Of a DNA stretch of 64,000 nucleotides, positions 26,504-35,681 are shown piece after piece. Every line of letters begins with the position of its first letter. Position 1 is the first letter of the stretch. The notes beneath the pieces are model-generated. The model worked only from the letters and a program-made list of their open reading frames with translations, did no database searches and was not told where the DNA came from. The stretch is from an uncultured Pelagibacteraceae bacterium (GTDB taxonomy: Bacteria > Pseudomonadota > Alphaproteobacteria > Pelagibacterales > Pelagibacteraceae): the NCBI GenBank assembly GCA_902526595.1, contig CABZLO010000003.1, positions 1 to 64,000 on the forward strand, read 5' to 3'. The position numbers and the translations under genes are program-made.

Positions 26504-28123
26504 ATGTCTAGGGAATCGATGGAATATGATGTTGTAATCATTGGTGGAGGGCCATCAGGTTTATCAACATCAATAAAACTAAAACAATTAGATCCAAACC
26601 TAAATGTTTGCCTACTAGAGAAAGCTTCAGAAATAGGAGCACATATTTTAAGTGGTAATGTTTTTGAGACACGTGCGTTAGATGAATTATTACCTAATTG
26701 GAGAGAACTAAACGCACCAATAAAAACTAAAGTAACAAAAGAAAAATTTCTATTTTTAGGAAAAACAAAATCATTAAGTTGGCCAACTTGGTTGCTTCCA
26801 AAAGTTCAACAAAATCATAAAAATTATATTATTAGTTTAGCAAATTTATGTAGATGGCTTGCGGAGCAAGCAGAAAACTTGGGTGTAGAAATTTTTCCAG
26901 GATTTCCAGCAAGTGAAATTTTATACAACGATGATGGATCTGTAAAAGGAGTTGCCACTCAAGATATGGGTATAGACAAAGAAGGAAACAAAAAAGATAG
27001 TTTTGAACCAGGTATTGAGTTATTGGGAAAAGTTACAGTTTTTGCTGAAGGCTGCAGAGGCCATCTTGGAAAAGAATTAATTCAAAAATTTGAATTAAAT
27101 AAAGGAAAAGATCCACAACAATACGGGATTGGGTTTAAAGAAATTTGGGAAATTGATGAGAAAACTCACGAAGAAGGTCTAGTAATGCACACAGCTGGAT
27201 GGCCATTAGATAACAGCACTTACGGTGGAAGTTTTATATATCATGCAGAAAATAAACAGGTTTTTTTAGGATATGTTATAGGTTTAGATTATAAAAACCC
27301 TTATTTATCTCCATACGATGAATTTCAAAGATTTAAAACTCATCCAGCTATCAGGAAAATTATAGAAGGCGGAAAAAGAATTTCATACGGTGCAAGAGCT
27401 TTAATCGAGGGAGGTTTTCAAAGTTTACCTCAGATGTTTATGCCAGGAGCATTGTTAGTTGGCTGTGATGCCGGAACTTTAAACATGCCAAAAATCAAAG
27501 GCTCTCACACAGCTATGAAAAGCGGGATAATAGCTGCTGAAACTATAAATGAGCATTTAAAAGATAATAAAGATTTATCTATATTTGAGCAAAAATTTAA
27601 AAATAGTTGGCTTTATAAAGAATTGTTTGAGGCAAGAAATGTCAAACCTAGTTTTAGTTGGGGATTAATATTAGGAATAATATTTACAGGTATAGATCAA
27701 ATTTTATTTAGAGGAAAAATGCCTTTTACTCTTAAGCATAAGCACGCTGATCATGAGACCTTAAAATCAGCTAAAGATATGCCAAAAATAAATTATCCAA
27801 AATATGACAATGTTTTAACTTTTGATAAAACGAGTTCAGTTTATTTAACAGGTACAAATCATGCAGATAATCAGCCAGTTCACTTAAAACTTAAAGACCC
27901 TAATTTACCAATTAATTATACTTTAGAAAAATTTGATGAACCTGCTCAAAGATATTGTCCTGCGGGAGTTTATGAAGTTCAAAAAGAAAATGAAGTAAAT
28001 AAATTTGTCATAAATTCACAAAACTGTATTCACTGTAAAACTTGTGACATTAAAGAACCATCACAAAATATTATTTGGGTAACTCCTGAAGGTGGAGGTG
28101 GACCTAAATATGGCAATATGTAA
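26504..28123 (+). CDS. Electron transfer flavoprotein-ubiquinone oxidoreductase
   Basis: A 539-aa ETF-QO. The FAD domain begins YDVVIIGGGPSGLSTSIKLKQ; EKASEIGAHILSGNVFE and FAEGCRGHLGKELIQ are typical; GCDAGTLNMPKIKGSHTAMKSG is the flavin-end segment. The C terminus holds the 4Fe-4S ferredoxin-like motif CIHCKTCDIKEP with the upstream RYCPAGVYE cysteine, then TPEGGGGPKYGNM. It sits on the inner membrane and reduces ubiquinone with electrons from ETF. Completes a dehydrogenase-ETF-quinone chain in one operon. Confidence 0.95.
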   Translation: MSRESMEYDVVIIGGGPSGLSTSIKLKQLDPNLNVCLLEKASEIGAHILSGNVFETRALDELLPNWRELNAPIKTKVTKEKFLFLGKTKSLSWPTWLLPKVQQNHKNYIISLANLCRWLAEQAENLGVEIFPGFPASEILYNDDGSVKGVATQDMGIDKEGNKKDSFEPGIELLGKVTVFAEGCRGHLGKELIQKFELNKGKDPQQYGIGFKEIWEIDEKTHEEGLVMHTAGWPLDNSTYGGSFIYHAENKQVFLGYVIGLDYKNPYLSPYDEFQRFKTHPAIRKIIEGGKRISYGARALIEGGFQSLPQMFMPGALLVGCDAGTLNMPKIKGSHTAMKSGIIAAETINEHLKDNKDLSIFEQKFKNSWLYKELFEARNVKPSFSWGLILGIIFTGIDQILFRGKMPFTLKHKHADHETLKSAKDMPKINYPKYDNVLTFDKTSSVYLTGTNHADNQPVHLKLKDPNLPINYTLEKFDEPAQRYCPAGVYEVQKENEVNKFVINSQNCIHCKTCDIKEPSQNIIWVTPEGGGGPKYGNM

Positions 28124-28124
28124 A

Positions 28125-28499
28125 TTACGATAAATCTATTGCAAACTTTTTTAAAGTTTCAATTGGAACATATTTTAAGGTATTTTGATGAGTTCTTTTC
28201 AAGAAAATAGGACAAGCCTTTTCAGCCTCAACTGCTTTTGCATACCAACTAGCACATAAGCACCATCCATCACCATCTTTTAATCCTGGAAATCCGAATT
28301 CTGGATGTGGTGTGATTAAATCATTACCTGCTTCTTTTAACCATTCTAAACATTCAGTGGTTACTTTTGCACAAACAGTATGTACACCGTGATCATTTTC
28401 ATCCGTATTACAACATCCATCTCTTAACCATCCAGTTAAAGGATCATTAGAGCATTCTTCTAGATCTTCACCTAGAACATTTTTTTGTTTTTCTTTCAT
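28125..28499 (-). CDS. DUF2237 family protein
   Basis: A 124-aa protein with the Cys/His-rich DUF2237 pattern: NVLGEDLEECSNDPLTGWLRDGCCNT, GVHTVCAKVTTECLEW, and GDGWCLCASWYAKAVEA. The family is widespread and structurally characterised, but I know of no established function. It directly follows hisI on the same strand without a gap. Convergent with ETF-QO, one base apart. Confidence 0.92.
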   Translation of the reverse strand: MKEKQKNVLGEDLEECSNDPLTGWLRDGCCNTDENDHGVHTVCAKVTTECLEWLKEAGNDLITPHPEFGFPGLKDGDGWCLCASWYAKAVEAEKACPIFLKRTHQNTLKYVPIETLKKFAIDLS

Positions 28500-28967
28500 T
28501 TAAATCTTAGTTGGATTTGGTTGACCTTTGTAAACTTCCTCAGGATCAAATTTTTTTTCTTTTTCTAAAAACTTCATTTCAACTTTTCGACCATTTTCAA
28601 TTGGACCTGTTGGGATAGATCTATAAAAACACGATCGATAACCAACATGGCAACTAGCTCCATCACCAATATCAACAGTTAACCAAATAGAATCTTGATC
28701 ATCATCAATTCTAATTTCAGTTACCTTTTGTGTAAAACCACTAGTCTTACCTTTATGCCAAATAGCTTTTCTAGATCTACTAAAATAGTGAGCCTCTTTA
28801 GTTTCTATAGTTTTTTTTAATGCTTCAACGTTCATATAACCATGCATTAAAATATCTTTTGTTCTAGAACACATAGTGATTACAGGAATTAGGCCATCAT
28901 TATCAAATTTTGGTGATAAAAGATTTCCTTCTTCAATTTCCTGCACATTTTCTCTTTTTTTGAACAT
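28500..28967 (-). CDS. hisI: Phosphoribosyl-AMP cyclohydrolase
   Basis: A 155-aa HisI-type enzyme. Diagnostic segments are MHGYMNVEALKKTIET, AHYFSRSRKAIWHKGKTSG and DIGDGASCHVGYRSCFYR, with the zinc-binding cysteines. It opens the adenine ring of phosphoribosyl-AMP in histidine biosynthesis, and here lacks a fused HisE domain. Divergent from folE. Confidence 0.95.
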   Translation of the reverse strand: MFKKRENVQEIEEGNLLSPKFDNDGLIPVITMCSRTKDILMHGYMNVEALKKTIETKEAHYFSRSRKAIWHKGKTSGFTQKVTEIRIDDDQDSIWLTVDIGDGASCHVGYRSCFYRSIPTGPIENGRKVEMKFLEKEKKFDPEEVYKGQPNPTKI

Positions 28968-29043
28968 ATGTAGTGACTATTTAGCATAAATCTCACTATA
29001 TTAAATATTTTAAAATTAAGTAATTACTGTATAAAAAGGCGCT

Positions 29044-29661
29044 ATGAAATTAGTAAAAGATACAGACAATAAGATTATTGAAACAAACGAAGTTACTGAC
29101 AAAGAAGCTGAAGAGGCTTTCAAAACTATTCTAACTTGGTTAGGTGAAGATCCGAACAGAGAAGGGCTTTTAGAAACTCCAAAAAGAGTAATGAAGGCAT
29201 ACAAAGAATATTTTGGTGGGTACAAAGTTGATCCAAATAAAGTTTTAGATAAAACTTTTGGAGACGTAGATGGATATGACGATATGGTTATTCAAAAGAA
29301 CATTTCAGTTCAAAGTCATTGCGAACATCATATGGCTCCAATTATTGGAAAAGCTCACGTTGCTTATATTCCAAAAGAAAGAGTTGTAGGATTAAGTAAA
29401 CTTGCAAGAGTTGTAGAAGTATTTTCAAAAAGACTGCAAACGCAAGAAAGATTAACAATGCAAATAGCCAATACTTTAATGGAGTCTTTAGATGCAAAAG
29501 GTGTAGCTGTTACTATAGACTCGACTCATCAATGTATGACTATGAGAGGGATAAAAAAAGAACAAGCAACAACAGTGACAAATTATTATTTAGGTCAATT
29601 TAAGGAAGACCTTAGTTATCAAAACAGATATTTAAGATTTATAAGTATACCAAAAGATTAA
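29044..29661 (+). CDS. folE: GTP cyclohydrolase I
   Basis: A 205-aa FolE. LGEDPNREGLLETPKRVMKAY is the N-terminal signature, SHCEHHMAPIIGKAHVAYIP contains the zinc/catalytic His-Cys site, and HQCMTMRGI the second Cys. It makes dihydroneopterin triphosphate from GTP, the first step to tetrahydrofolate, the C1 carrier needed by the GcvT-type enzymes in this window. One base separates it from the next gene. Confidence 0.96.
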   Translation: MKLVKDTDNKIIETNEVTDKEAEEAFKTILTWLGEDPNREGLLETPKRVMKAYKEYFGGYKVDPNKVLDKTFGDVDGYDDMVIQKNISVQSHCEHHMAPIIGKAHVAYIPKERVVGLSKLARVVEVFSKRLQTQERLTMQIANTLMESLDAKGVAVTIDSTHQCMTMRGIKKEQATTVTNYYLGQFKEDLSYQNRYLRFISIPKD

Positions 29662-29662
29662 A

Positions 29663-30664
29663 GTGTCTGACAAATTCAAAGCATTAATCGTAAATCAAGA
29701 GGGCGAGAATTTTATAAGAGAAGTAAAATCAATCGATAAAAGTTTCTTAAAACATGGAGATGTAACTGTCCAAGTAGATTATTCTGATTTAAATTTTAAA
29801 GATGGAATGATTTTAAAAAATGGTGGAAGATTAGTAAAAGAATTTCCTCATATTCCAGGTATAGACTTTGCTGGAAAGGTGATAGAAAGTGAAAATTCTA
29901 AGTTTAAAAAGGGTGATGAAGTAATATTAACAGGCTTTAGAGTAGGTGAAATTTTCTATGGCGGTTACTCACAATTAGCAAAAGTAAATGCAGATTTTTT
30001 AGTAAAAAAACCTAACAGTTTAACAACTAAACAAGCAATGATTTTAGGAACAGCAGGCTTTACTTCCTTGATGAGTGCTTTTGCAATTCAAGCAAGAGAA
30101 AGTATTTTATTAGGTGAAAAAGTTAACGACGTTTTAGTAACTGGTGCTACCGGAGGAGTTGGAAGCATTGCAATTATGGCATTAACAAAACTAGGTTACA
30201 AAGTGACTGCAGTTACAGGAAAAGATTCTAAGACAGATTATTTAGAGTCTTTAGGTGCTAAAAACATTGTAAATCGAGCAGAATTTGACAAAGATCCACG
30301 ACTTATAGACAAAGGATTATGGGACGGAGTAGTAGATACTGTCGGAGGAAAAATTTTAGCAAATGCAATTGTTCAAACTAAACCTAATGGCATTGTAGCA
30401 GTTTGTGGAAATGCAAATAACAATGAGTTAAATACAAGTGTTATACCATTCATGTTAAGAGGTATTAAGCTTTGGGGAATGGACTCTGCTAATTGCAGTA
30501 TCAAGAGAAGAGAATTTATTTGGGGCGAAGCTTCAAATTTAATTGATTTTGATCTGTTAGAAAAATCAATATTAACTGTAGGTTTAGAAGAATTGTTAGA
30601 AACTTATCCAAAGATTTTAAAAGGTGAAATTTCTGGAAGAGTGTTAGTGGATTTAAATAAATAA
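29663..30664 (+). CDS. Acrylyl-CoA reductase-like MDR oxidoreductase (AcuI/YhdH family)
   Basis: A 333-aa medium-chain reductase starting at GTG. VDYSDLNFKDGMILKNGGRLVKEFPHIPGIDFAGKV is a close match to the AcuI/YhdH N terminus; VTGATGGVGSIAIMALTKLGY is the NADPH-binding motif. There is no catalytic zinc-ligand set. AcuI reduces toxic acryloyl-CoA to propionyl-CoA, a role linked to DMSP use in marine bacteria. It shares one base with the LysR gene. Confidence 0.85.
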   Translation: MSDKFKALIVNQEGENFIREVKSIDKSFLKHGDVTVQVDYSDLNFKDGMILKNGGRLVKEFPHIPGIDFAGKVIESENSKFKKGDEVILTGFRVGEIFYGGYSQLAKVNADFLVKKPNSLTTKQAMILGTAGFTSLMSAFAIQARESILLGEKVNDVLVTGATGGVGSIAIMALTKLGYKVTAVTGKDSKTDYLESLGAKNIVNRAEFDKDPRLIDKGLWDGVVDTVGGKILANAIVQTKPNGIVAVCGNANNNELNTSVIPFMLRGIKLWGMDSANCSIKRREFIWGEASNLIDFDLLEKSILTVGLEELLETYPKILKGEISGRVLVDLNK

Positions 30665-31551
30665 TGGATTGGGATAAATTAAAAATTTTTCATGCAGTGG
30701 CTGAAGCTGGTAGCTTTACAAACGCCACCATTAACTTAAATCTAAGTCAATCTGCAATAAGTAGACAGATACAATCTCTAGAACAAGATTTAAAAGTTCA
30801 ATTATTTGAGAGACACGCTAGAGGACTAACTCTTACTGAAAATGGAGAATATGTTTTTAAAACTGCTCATGAAGTAATTAGTAAACTTAAAGAAGTTGAA
30901 ACGTCATTAGGGGATCAAAAAAATAAACCCACGGGTAAATTAACTATCACCACAGTTAGAAGTTTTGGAACTCATTGGTTAACGCCAAGAATTCAGGAAT
31001 TCATGACGCTGAACCCTGAAATAGAAATAGAATTAGTTTTTGATGATAAGGAATTAGATTTAAGTACTCGACAAGCTGATATTGGAATTTTTATGAGAAG
31101 ACCTAAACAGCTTAACTATATTCAAAAAAAGTTAGTTGATATTAAGTACTATATTTATGGTTCAAGTAAATATTTAGAGAAAAATGGTATGCCAAAAACT
31201 ATAAATGATTTGAACAAACATAAGTTTATTTCATTTGGAAAAGGTGCACCTTCACCAGTATATAATCCTGATTGGGCTTTAAAACTTGGAATGCATGATG
31301 GAAAAAAAAGAAAAACAATTATGAAGGTTAATAGTGTAATGGGATTATTACTTGCAGTGGAGACGGGTGTTGGCTTAGCTGCTTTGCCAGAATATTTAGT
31401 AACAGGCTCTTCAAAAGTTATAAAAGTACTTCCAAAATCAGAAGGACCAATTACAGAAGCTCATTTCGTCTATCCACAATCTTTAAAAAATACCGCTAGA
31501 GTTCAAGCTTTTAGGAATTTCTTATTTAGTAAGATTGGTGACTGGAAATAA
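30664..31551 (+). CDS. LysR-family transcriptional regulator
   Basis: A 295-aa LTTR. The N-terminal winged helix WDKLKIFHAVAEAGSFTNATINLNLSQSAISRQIQSLE is canonical; the effector domain begins near residue 90 (GKLTITTVRSFGTHWLTPRI). Co-transcribed with the AcuI-like gene, so it may regulate that gene, though regulators of this type usually sit divergently to their target. Confidence 0.92.
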   Translation: MDWDKLKIFHAVAEAGSFTNATINLNLSQSAISRQIQSLEQDLKVQLFERHARGLTLTENGEYVFKTAHEVISKLKEVETSLGDQKNKPTGKLTITTVRSFGTHWLTPRIQEFMTLNPEIEIELVFDDKELDLSTRQADIGIFMRRPKQLNYIQKKLVDIKYYIYGSSKYLEKNGMPKTINDLNKHKFISFGKGAPSPVYNPDWALKLGMHDGKKRKTIMKVNSVMGLLLAVETGVGLAALPEYLVTGSSKVIKVLPKSEGPITEAHFVYPQSLKNTARVQAFRNFLFSKIGDWK

Positions 31552-31618
31552 TCCTTAGAGGACAAATATTTTCTTTTAATCTAGAAAAATCATTGAAAAC
31601 TGCGACATTATATGCGAT

Positions 31619-31649
31619 TGATAATCATTCGCATTGAGAATAATTCTCA
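31619..31649. promoter_or_regulatory. Tandem Fur-box-like operators upstream of the iron transporter
   Basis: TGAGAATAATTCTCA (31635-31649) is a perfect 7-1-7 inverted repeat and matches the Fur consensus TGATAATnATTATCA except for one symmetric T/A-to-G/C change per arm. Directly before it, TGATAATCATTCGCA (31619-31633) has a consensus left arm and a degenerate right arm. The two are offset by 16 bp. They lie 31-61 nt before the SBP start codon, so iron-responsive repression is likely. Confidence 0.75.
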
Positions 31650-31679
31650 TTCGCAAATAAACATAAATATAAGGGAGAT

Positions 31680-32708
31680 ATGAGAAAAATAACAATTATA
31701 GCATTAGTATTTTCTGTATTTGCATCATCTATCGCGATTGCAAATGAAGTTAATATATTTAATGCAAGACACTATAAAGCAGATGCCGAGCTTTATGGGA
31801 AGTTTACTAAAGCAACTGGAATTAAAGTAAATTTAATTAATGGTAAATCTGGTGCTTTAGAGAAAAGAATCATCAGCGAAGGTGCAGATTCATCTGCCGA
31901 CCTATACATCACGGCGGATGCTGGAAGATGTGGTGCCATGGATGCAAAAGGTCATCTTCAAGGTGGCTTATCATCTGAAGCTATAAGAGCTGCTGTTCCA
32001 AAAAGCTTTAGAACAACTAAATGGGTTGGAATAGCAAAAAGAGCTAGAATAATTTATTATTCACCTGAAAGAGTTACTGGTGCTGAGTTATCTGGAATGT
32101 CGTATGAAGGTCTAGCAGATCCAAAATGGAAAGGTAGATTAGTAATTAGAAAATCTAGTAATATTTACAATAAATCTCTTGTGGCTTCATTGATTGAAAA
32201 TAATGGAAAAAAAGCTACAGCTGAATGGGCAAAAGGAGTTGTTGCAAATATGGCTAGAGAATCTAAAGGAAATGATAGAGCTCAGATAATGGCAGTAGCA
32301 GCAGGAGAAGCTGATATTGCAGTAGCAAACACTTATTATTTAGCTCTAATGTTATCTGGTAAAAAAGGTGCAGAGCAACAAGAAGCAGCTAAAAAAGTAA
32401 AAGCCTTCTTTCCTAATCAAAATGGTAGAGGAACGCATATGAATGTTAGTTGTGCAGCTCTAGTAAAAGGAGCACCAAATAAAGATAATGCAATTAAACT
32501 TGTAGAGTTTTTATTAACTCCAGAGTCTCAAGAGCACTTCACTAACAACACATTTGAGTTTCCAATGATTGAAGGTGTTTCACCAAGTCCATTAGTAGTA
32601 AATAATCTAGGATTAGATTTTCAACAAGATATGAATACTAAACTAGCTTCTTATGGAAAAAATCAAGCAGCAGCATTAGAAGTAATGACTGCAGCAGGTT
32701 GGAAGTAA
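31680..32708 (+). CDS. fbpA: Fe3+ ABC transporter, substrate-binding protein
   Basis: A 342-aa periplasmic binding protein with signal peptide KITIIALVFSVFASSIAIA. The mature start EVNIFNARHYKADAELYGKFTKATGIKVNL, the SADLYITADAGRC segment and the paired tyrosines in VANTYYLALM (Fe3+ ligands in FbpA/FutA) identify a ferric-ion binder. AGGGAG lies 5 nt before the ATG. It heads the iron uptake genes, under Fur-like boxes. Confidence 0.92.
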   Translation: MRKITIIALVFSVFASSIAIANEVNIFNARHYKADAELYGKFTKATGIKVNLINGKSGALEKRIISEGADSSADLYITADAGRCGAMDAKGHLQGGLSSEAIRAAVPKSFRTTKWVGIAKRARIIYYSPERVTGAELSGMSYEGLADPKWKGRLVIRKSSNIYNKSLVASLIENNGKKATAEWAKGVVANMARESKGNDRAQIMAVAAGEADIAVANTYYLALMLSGKKGAEQQEAAKKVKAFFPNQNGRGTHMNVSCAALVKGAPNKDNAIKLVEFLLTPESQEHFTNNTFEFPMIEGVSPSPLVVNNLGLDFQQDMNTKLASYGKNQAAALEVMTAAGWK

Positions 32709-32715
32709 TAAATAA

Positions 32716-32910
32716 GTGAAAAAGAATTTATTTAGTTTTGATACAAATAATTCTTCTGATGAGAGCGGTTCACTAGTGGGTCAGATAACATGTGAACCAT
32801 GCTCTTTAGAGGTTAAAAAAATCAAAAATAAAATAAATAATAGAAAATTATCTAAAATTAAAAAAAGTGATATTGATCATATTACTAATGTTTTTGATTT
32901 AAAAAGATAG
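32716..32910 (+). CDS. Small hypothetical protein, 64 aa, inside the iron-uptake locus
   Basis: GTG start 7 nt after fbpA. The protein is polar, Lys/Asn/Ser-rich, with a CEPC pair at about residues 27-30 and a helical basic C terminus (KIKNKINNRKLSKIKKSDIDHI). The CxxC could bind metal. Unrecognised family. Position between the binding protein and permease suggests an accessory or regulatory role (inference). Confidence 0.5.
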   Translation: MKKNLFSFDTNNSSDESGSLVGQITCEPCSLEVKKIKNKINNRKLSKIKKSDIDHITNVFDLKR

Positions 32911-32918
32911 TTTTTAGA

Positions 32919-32968
32919 AAGTGAACATAACTCAATAGTTATTACCCTACTATTGATTATGTTCACTT
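32919..32968 (+). other. Long near-perfect hairpin between fbpA and fbpB
   Basis: AAGTGAACATAA-CTCAATAGT (from 32919) pairs with ACTATTGATTATGTTCACTT (to 32968). The stem is 20 bp with one bulged C and a 9-nt loop. No U-run follows, so it is more likely an RNA-processing or stability element, or an attenuator, lowering permease expression relative to the binding protein. Confidence 0.7.
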
Positions 32969-32986
32969 AGATTAAAAAGGGTAAAA

Positions 32987-34609
32987 ATGTATTTAAGAAA
33001 AGTTAATTTTTGGTTTCTAAGTTCTTTACTGATCTCAATTATTGTTGCTATTCCAATTATTACTGTTTTCTCAAGCTTTTTTGAGGATACTTCTAATTAC
33101 TATCAAATTTTAAAAGATACTTTTTTATTCGAATATATATTTAATTCATTCACTCTATTAATTTGTGTTTTAGTCCTCACTTTTATATTTGGGACTTGTG
33201 CAGCTTATTTAGTCTCATTTTATAAATTTCCGCTTAGTAATTTTTTTAAATGGGCTCTGATTTTATCTTTCGCTGTACCCCCTTATATCTATGCTTATTC
33301 ATTGACAGCTTTTTTTGAGAATTATGGAACATTATATTCTGTTTTAAAAAATTTATTTGGACCAGGAAATTACAACCAGCATATTCCAAAATTTGATGGT
33401 TTGTTTGGAGCTGTTCTTTCACTTTCTTTTTCTTTATTTGCCTATGTATATATTCTTGCAAGAGCATCTTTTCTTTACCAATCTCAAAACTTAATTGATT
33501 TAGGAAGAAGTTTAGGATTTTCAAAAATAAAATCTTTTTATTCTTTAATTTTACCAGCGGCTAGGCCAGCTATAATGGCTGGTTTATCTCTTGTAGCGAT
33601 GGAAACTTTAGCAGAATTTGGGGCCGTTGATTTTTTTTCAATTAATACTTTAACAACTGGGATTTATAATTCTTGGATAGCATTTGATGATTTAGCTTTT
33701 TCAAATAGGATATCATTCTTTCTTTTAATATTTATATTTGCACTTTTTATTATAGAAAATTTATCTAGAAAAAAAGCAAGATACCACTCGAATACAAAAG
33801 GTGGCTTTAAACAGAAAGAGAAAATAAAACTTTCAGGGGTAAATGCTTTTAATGCATTTTTTATTTGTTTTATTTTATTCTTTTTAAGTTTTTTATTTCC
33901 TTTGAGCCAAATGTTATATTGGACAGTCAAATTTCCTGAAAACTTTTTTGATCTTCAAGTTGTAACTCTCACTTTAAATACAATTTATTTAGTATTTTTA
34001 TCAAGCTCGGTTTTAATAATTTTTTCTCTTATTTCAAATTATGGGAACAGAGTGGAAAAAAATAAAGTATTAAATATTTTATCTACTCTATCTATTTCTG
34101 GTTACGCAATTCCTGGAGTAATTTTAGCAGTAGCATTTATAACTTTTATAGCATGGTTTGATAATAATATTGTTCAAGCTCTAGGCCTCTTGTCTATAAA
34201 AAAAGTGTTTATAGGTTCTATCCTTGGTTTAGTTCTTGTGTATTTTATAAGATTTTATTCTTTGGCATTTAATGGAATAAAATCTGGATATGAAAAAATT
34301 AATATCTCTGTCGATGAAAGTTCTTATCTTCTTGGTTATTCAAAACAAAAAACATTTATGAATATTCACATTCCATATTTAAGAAACTCACTTTTGTTTG
34401 TTGTAATATTAATTTCTCTTGAAATAATTAGAGAGCTTCCAATTACATTAATTTTAAGGCCTTTTAACTTTGAAACATTTGCAACAACTGCTTATATTTC
34501 TGCATCTGAGGATTTACTTGAGGCTGCTGCTGCACCTTCATTGTTTTTAATTTTAATTGCAACTGGATTTATTATGCTTACATCTAAATATATTCTGAGA
34601 GAAAAATGA
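32987..34609 (+). CDS. fbpB: Fe3+ ABC transporter, permease
   Basis: A 540-aa permease with two BPD_transp_1 halves, about 12 membrane segments. EAA-type cytosolic loops are visible in both: LGRSLGFSKIKSFYSLILPAARPAIMAG and YLLGYSKQKTFMNIHIPYLRNS. SLVAMETLAEFGAVDFFSINTLTTGIYNSW is characteristic of FbpB/SfuB ferric permeases. ATGA overlap with the ATPase gene. Confidence 0.93.
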   Translation: MYLRKVNFWFLSSLLISIIVAIPIITVFSSFFEDTSNYYQILKDTFLFEYIFNSFTLLICVLVLTFIFGTCAAYLVSFYKFPLSNFFKWALILSFAVPPYIYAYSLTAFFENYGTLYSVLKNLFGPGNYNQHIPKFDGLFGAVLSLSFSLFAYVYILARASFLYQSQNLIDLGRSLGFSKIKSFYSLILPAARPAIMAGLSLVAMETLAEFGAVDFFSINTLTTGIYNSWIAFDDLAFSNRISFFLLIFIFALFIIENLSRKKARYHSNTKGGFKQKEKIKLSGVNAFNAFFICFILFFLSFLFPLSQMLYWTVKFPENFFDLQVVTLTLNTIYLVFLSSSVLIIFSLISNYGNRVEKNKVLNILSTLSISGYAIPGVILAVAFITFIAWFDNNIVQALGLLSIKKVFIGSILGLVLVYFIRFYSLAFNGIKSGYEKINISVDESSYLLGYSKQKTFMNIHIPYLRNSLLFVVILISLEIIRELPITLILRPFNFETFATTAYISASEDLLEAAAAPSLFLILIATGFIMLTSKYILREK

Positions 34610-35667
34610 TTAAAAATTTTTTAGAAATTAAAAACGTTGATTTTACGATAGGCGGTAAAACTAAGGTTAAGAATGCCTCTTTTAACATTGAAAACGAGGG
34701 CGAAACTTTATGTATTCTTGGTCCGTCAGGTATTGGGAAAACAACTATACTTAGAACTATAGCTGGATTAGAAAAAATTGATAAAGGATCAATCAAATTG
34801 AACGGTAAATTGCTATCCTCTAAAAAAGAAAATATTGAACCTGAGCACAGAAACATATCTTTAGCTTTCCAGGATAACAGTCTATTTCCACATTACACTG
34901 TTGAAAAAAATATATTGTTAGGTGCAGAGAAAAATAAGGGAAAAAGAAGAAAGAAAATAAGCTTTAAAGAAATAATAGAGTTCCTAGATATCTCAAAAAT
35001 ATTATTTAAATATCCACATGAGATAAGCGCAGGTGAGGCACAAAGAGCGTCTCTTGCAAGATCTCTATTAACTCAACCTGATCTTTTGTTATTAGATGAA
35101 CCACTATCAAATGTTGACCAAAGTTTGAAAGAGGAAATTCAAGTTAGATTAAAAAAAATATTGAGTAGATTAAAAATTACTACGATAATAGTTACTCATG
35201 ACTCTTATGAGGCTTTTTATTTAGGAAATAAATGCGCCATTATTTTAGATGGCCAGATAAAGCAGTTTGATGATCCTTATAATGTTTATCATTTTCCAAA
35301 CTCAGTTGAAGTAGTGAATTTTCTAAATAGAGGAATATTAATTCCTGCTAAGGTAACAGGAGAAAATTCATTAGAAAATAAAGATTTAGGAACAATTAAA
35401 GGTAATTTTATTAAACACTACCCAAAAGGTTCAGATGTACAATTGTTACTACAACCGGAAGATCTAGAGCATGATGATCGAAGTAATCTTAAGTTAGAGG
35501 TTGTTGATAGAAAATTTAGAGGTACAAATTTTATTTACACATTAAAGACTAATAGTGATTTATTGATCCCAGTTTTTGTTCATTCTCATCACGTTCACCA
35601 GCACGAAGTTGATGAAAAATTTGGTATTAAAAGACCAATTAATATTGATCATATAGTTTGTTTTTAA
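34606..35667 (+). CDS. fbpC: Fe3+ ABC transporter, ATP-binding protein
   Basis: A 353-aa ABC ATPase. Walker A GPSGIGKTT, Q-loop AFQDNSLFPHYTV, signature SAGEAQRAS, Walker B LLLLDEPLSNVD and switch His ITTIIVTHDS are intact. A C-terminal TOBE-like regulatory domain (from about residue 240) is typical of FbpC. Completes the ferric transporter. The Q replacing the usual G in LSGG-Q positions (SAGEAQ) is normal family variation. Confidence 0.94.
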   Translation: MIKNFLEIKNVDFTIGGKTKVKNASFNIENEGETLCILGPSGIGKTTILRTIAGLEKIDKGSIKLNGKLLSSKKENIEPEHRNISLAFQDNSLFPHYTVEKNILLGAEKNKGKRRKKISFKEIIEFLDISKILFKYPHEISAGEAQRASLARSLLTQPDLLLLDEPLSNVDQSLKEEIQVRLKKILSRLKITTIIVTHDSYEAFYLGNKCAIILDGQIKQFDDPYNVYHFPNSVEVVNFLNRGILIPAKVTGENSLENKDLGTIKGNFIKHYPKGSDVQLLLQPEDLEHDDRSNLKLEVVDRKFRGTNFIYTLKTNSDLLIPVFVHSHHVHQHEVDEKFGIKRPINIDHIVCF

Positions 35668-35681
35668 TACAAACAAAATAA

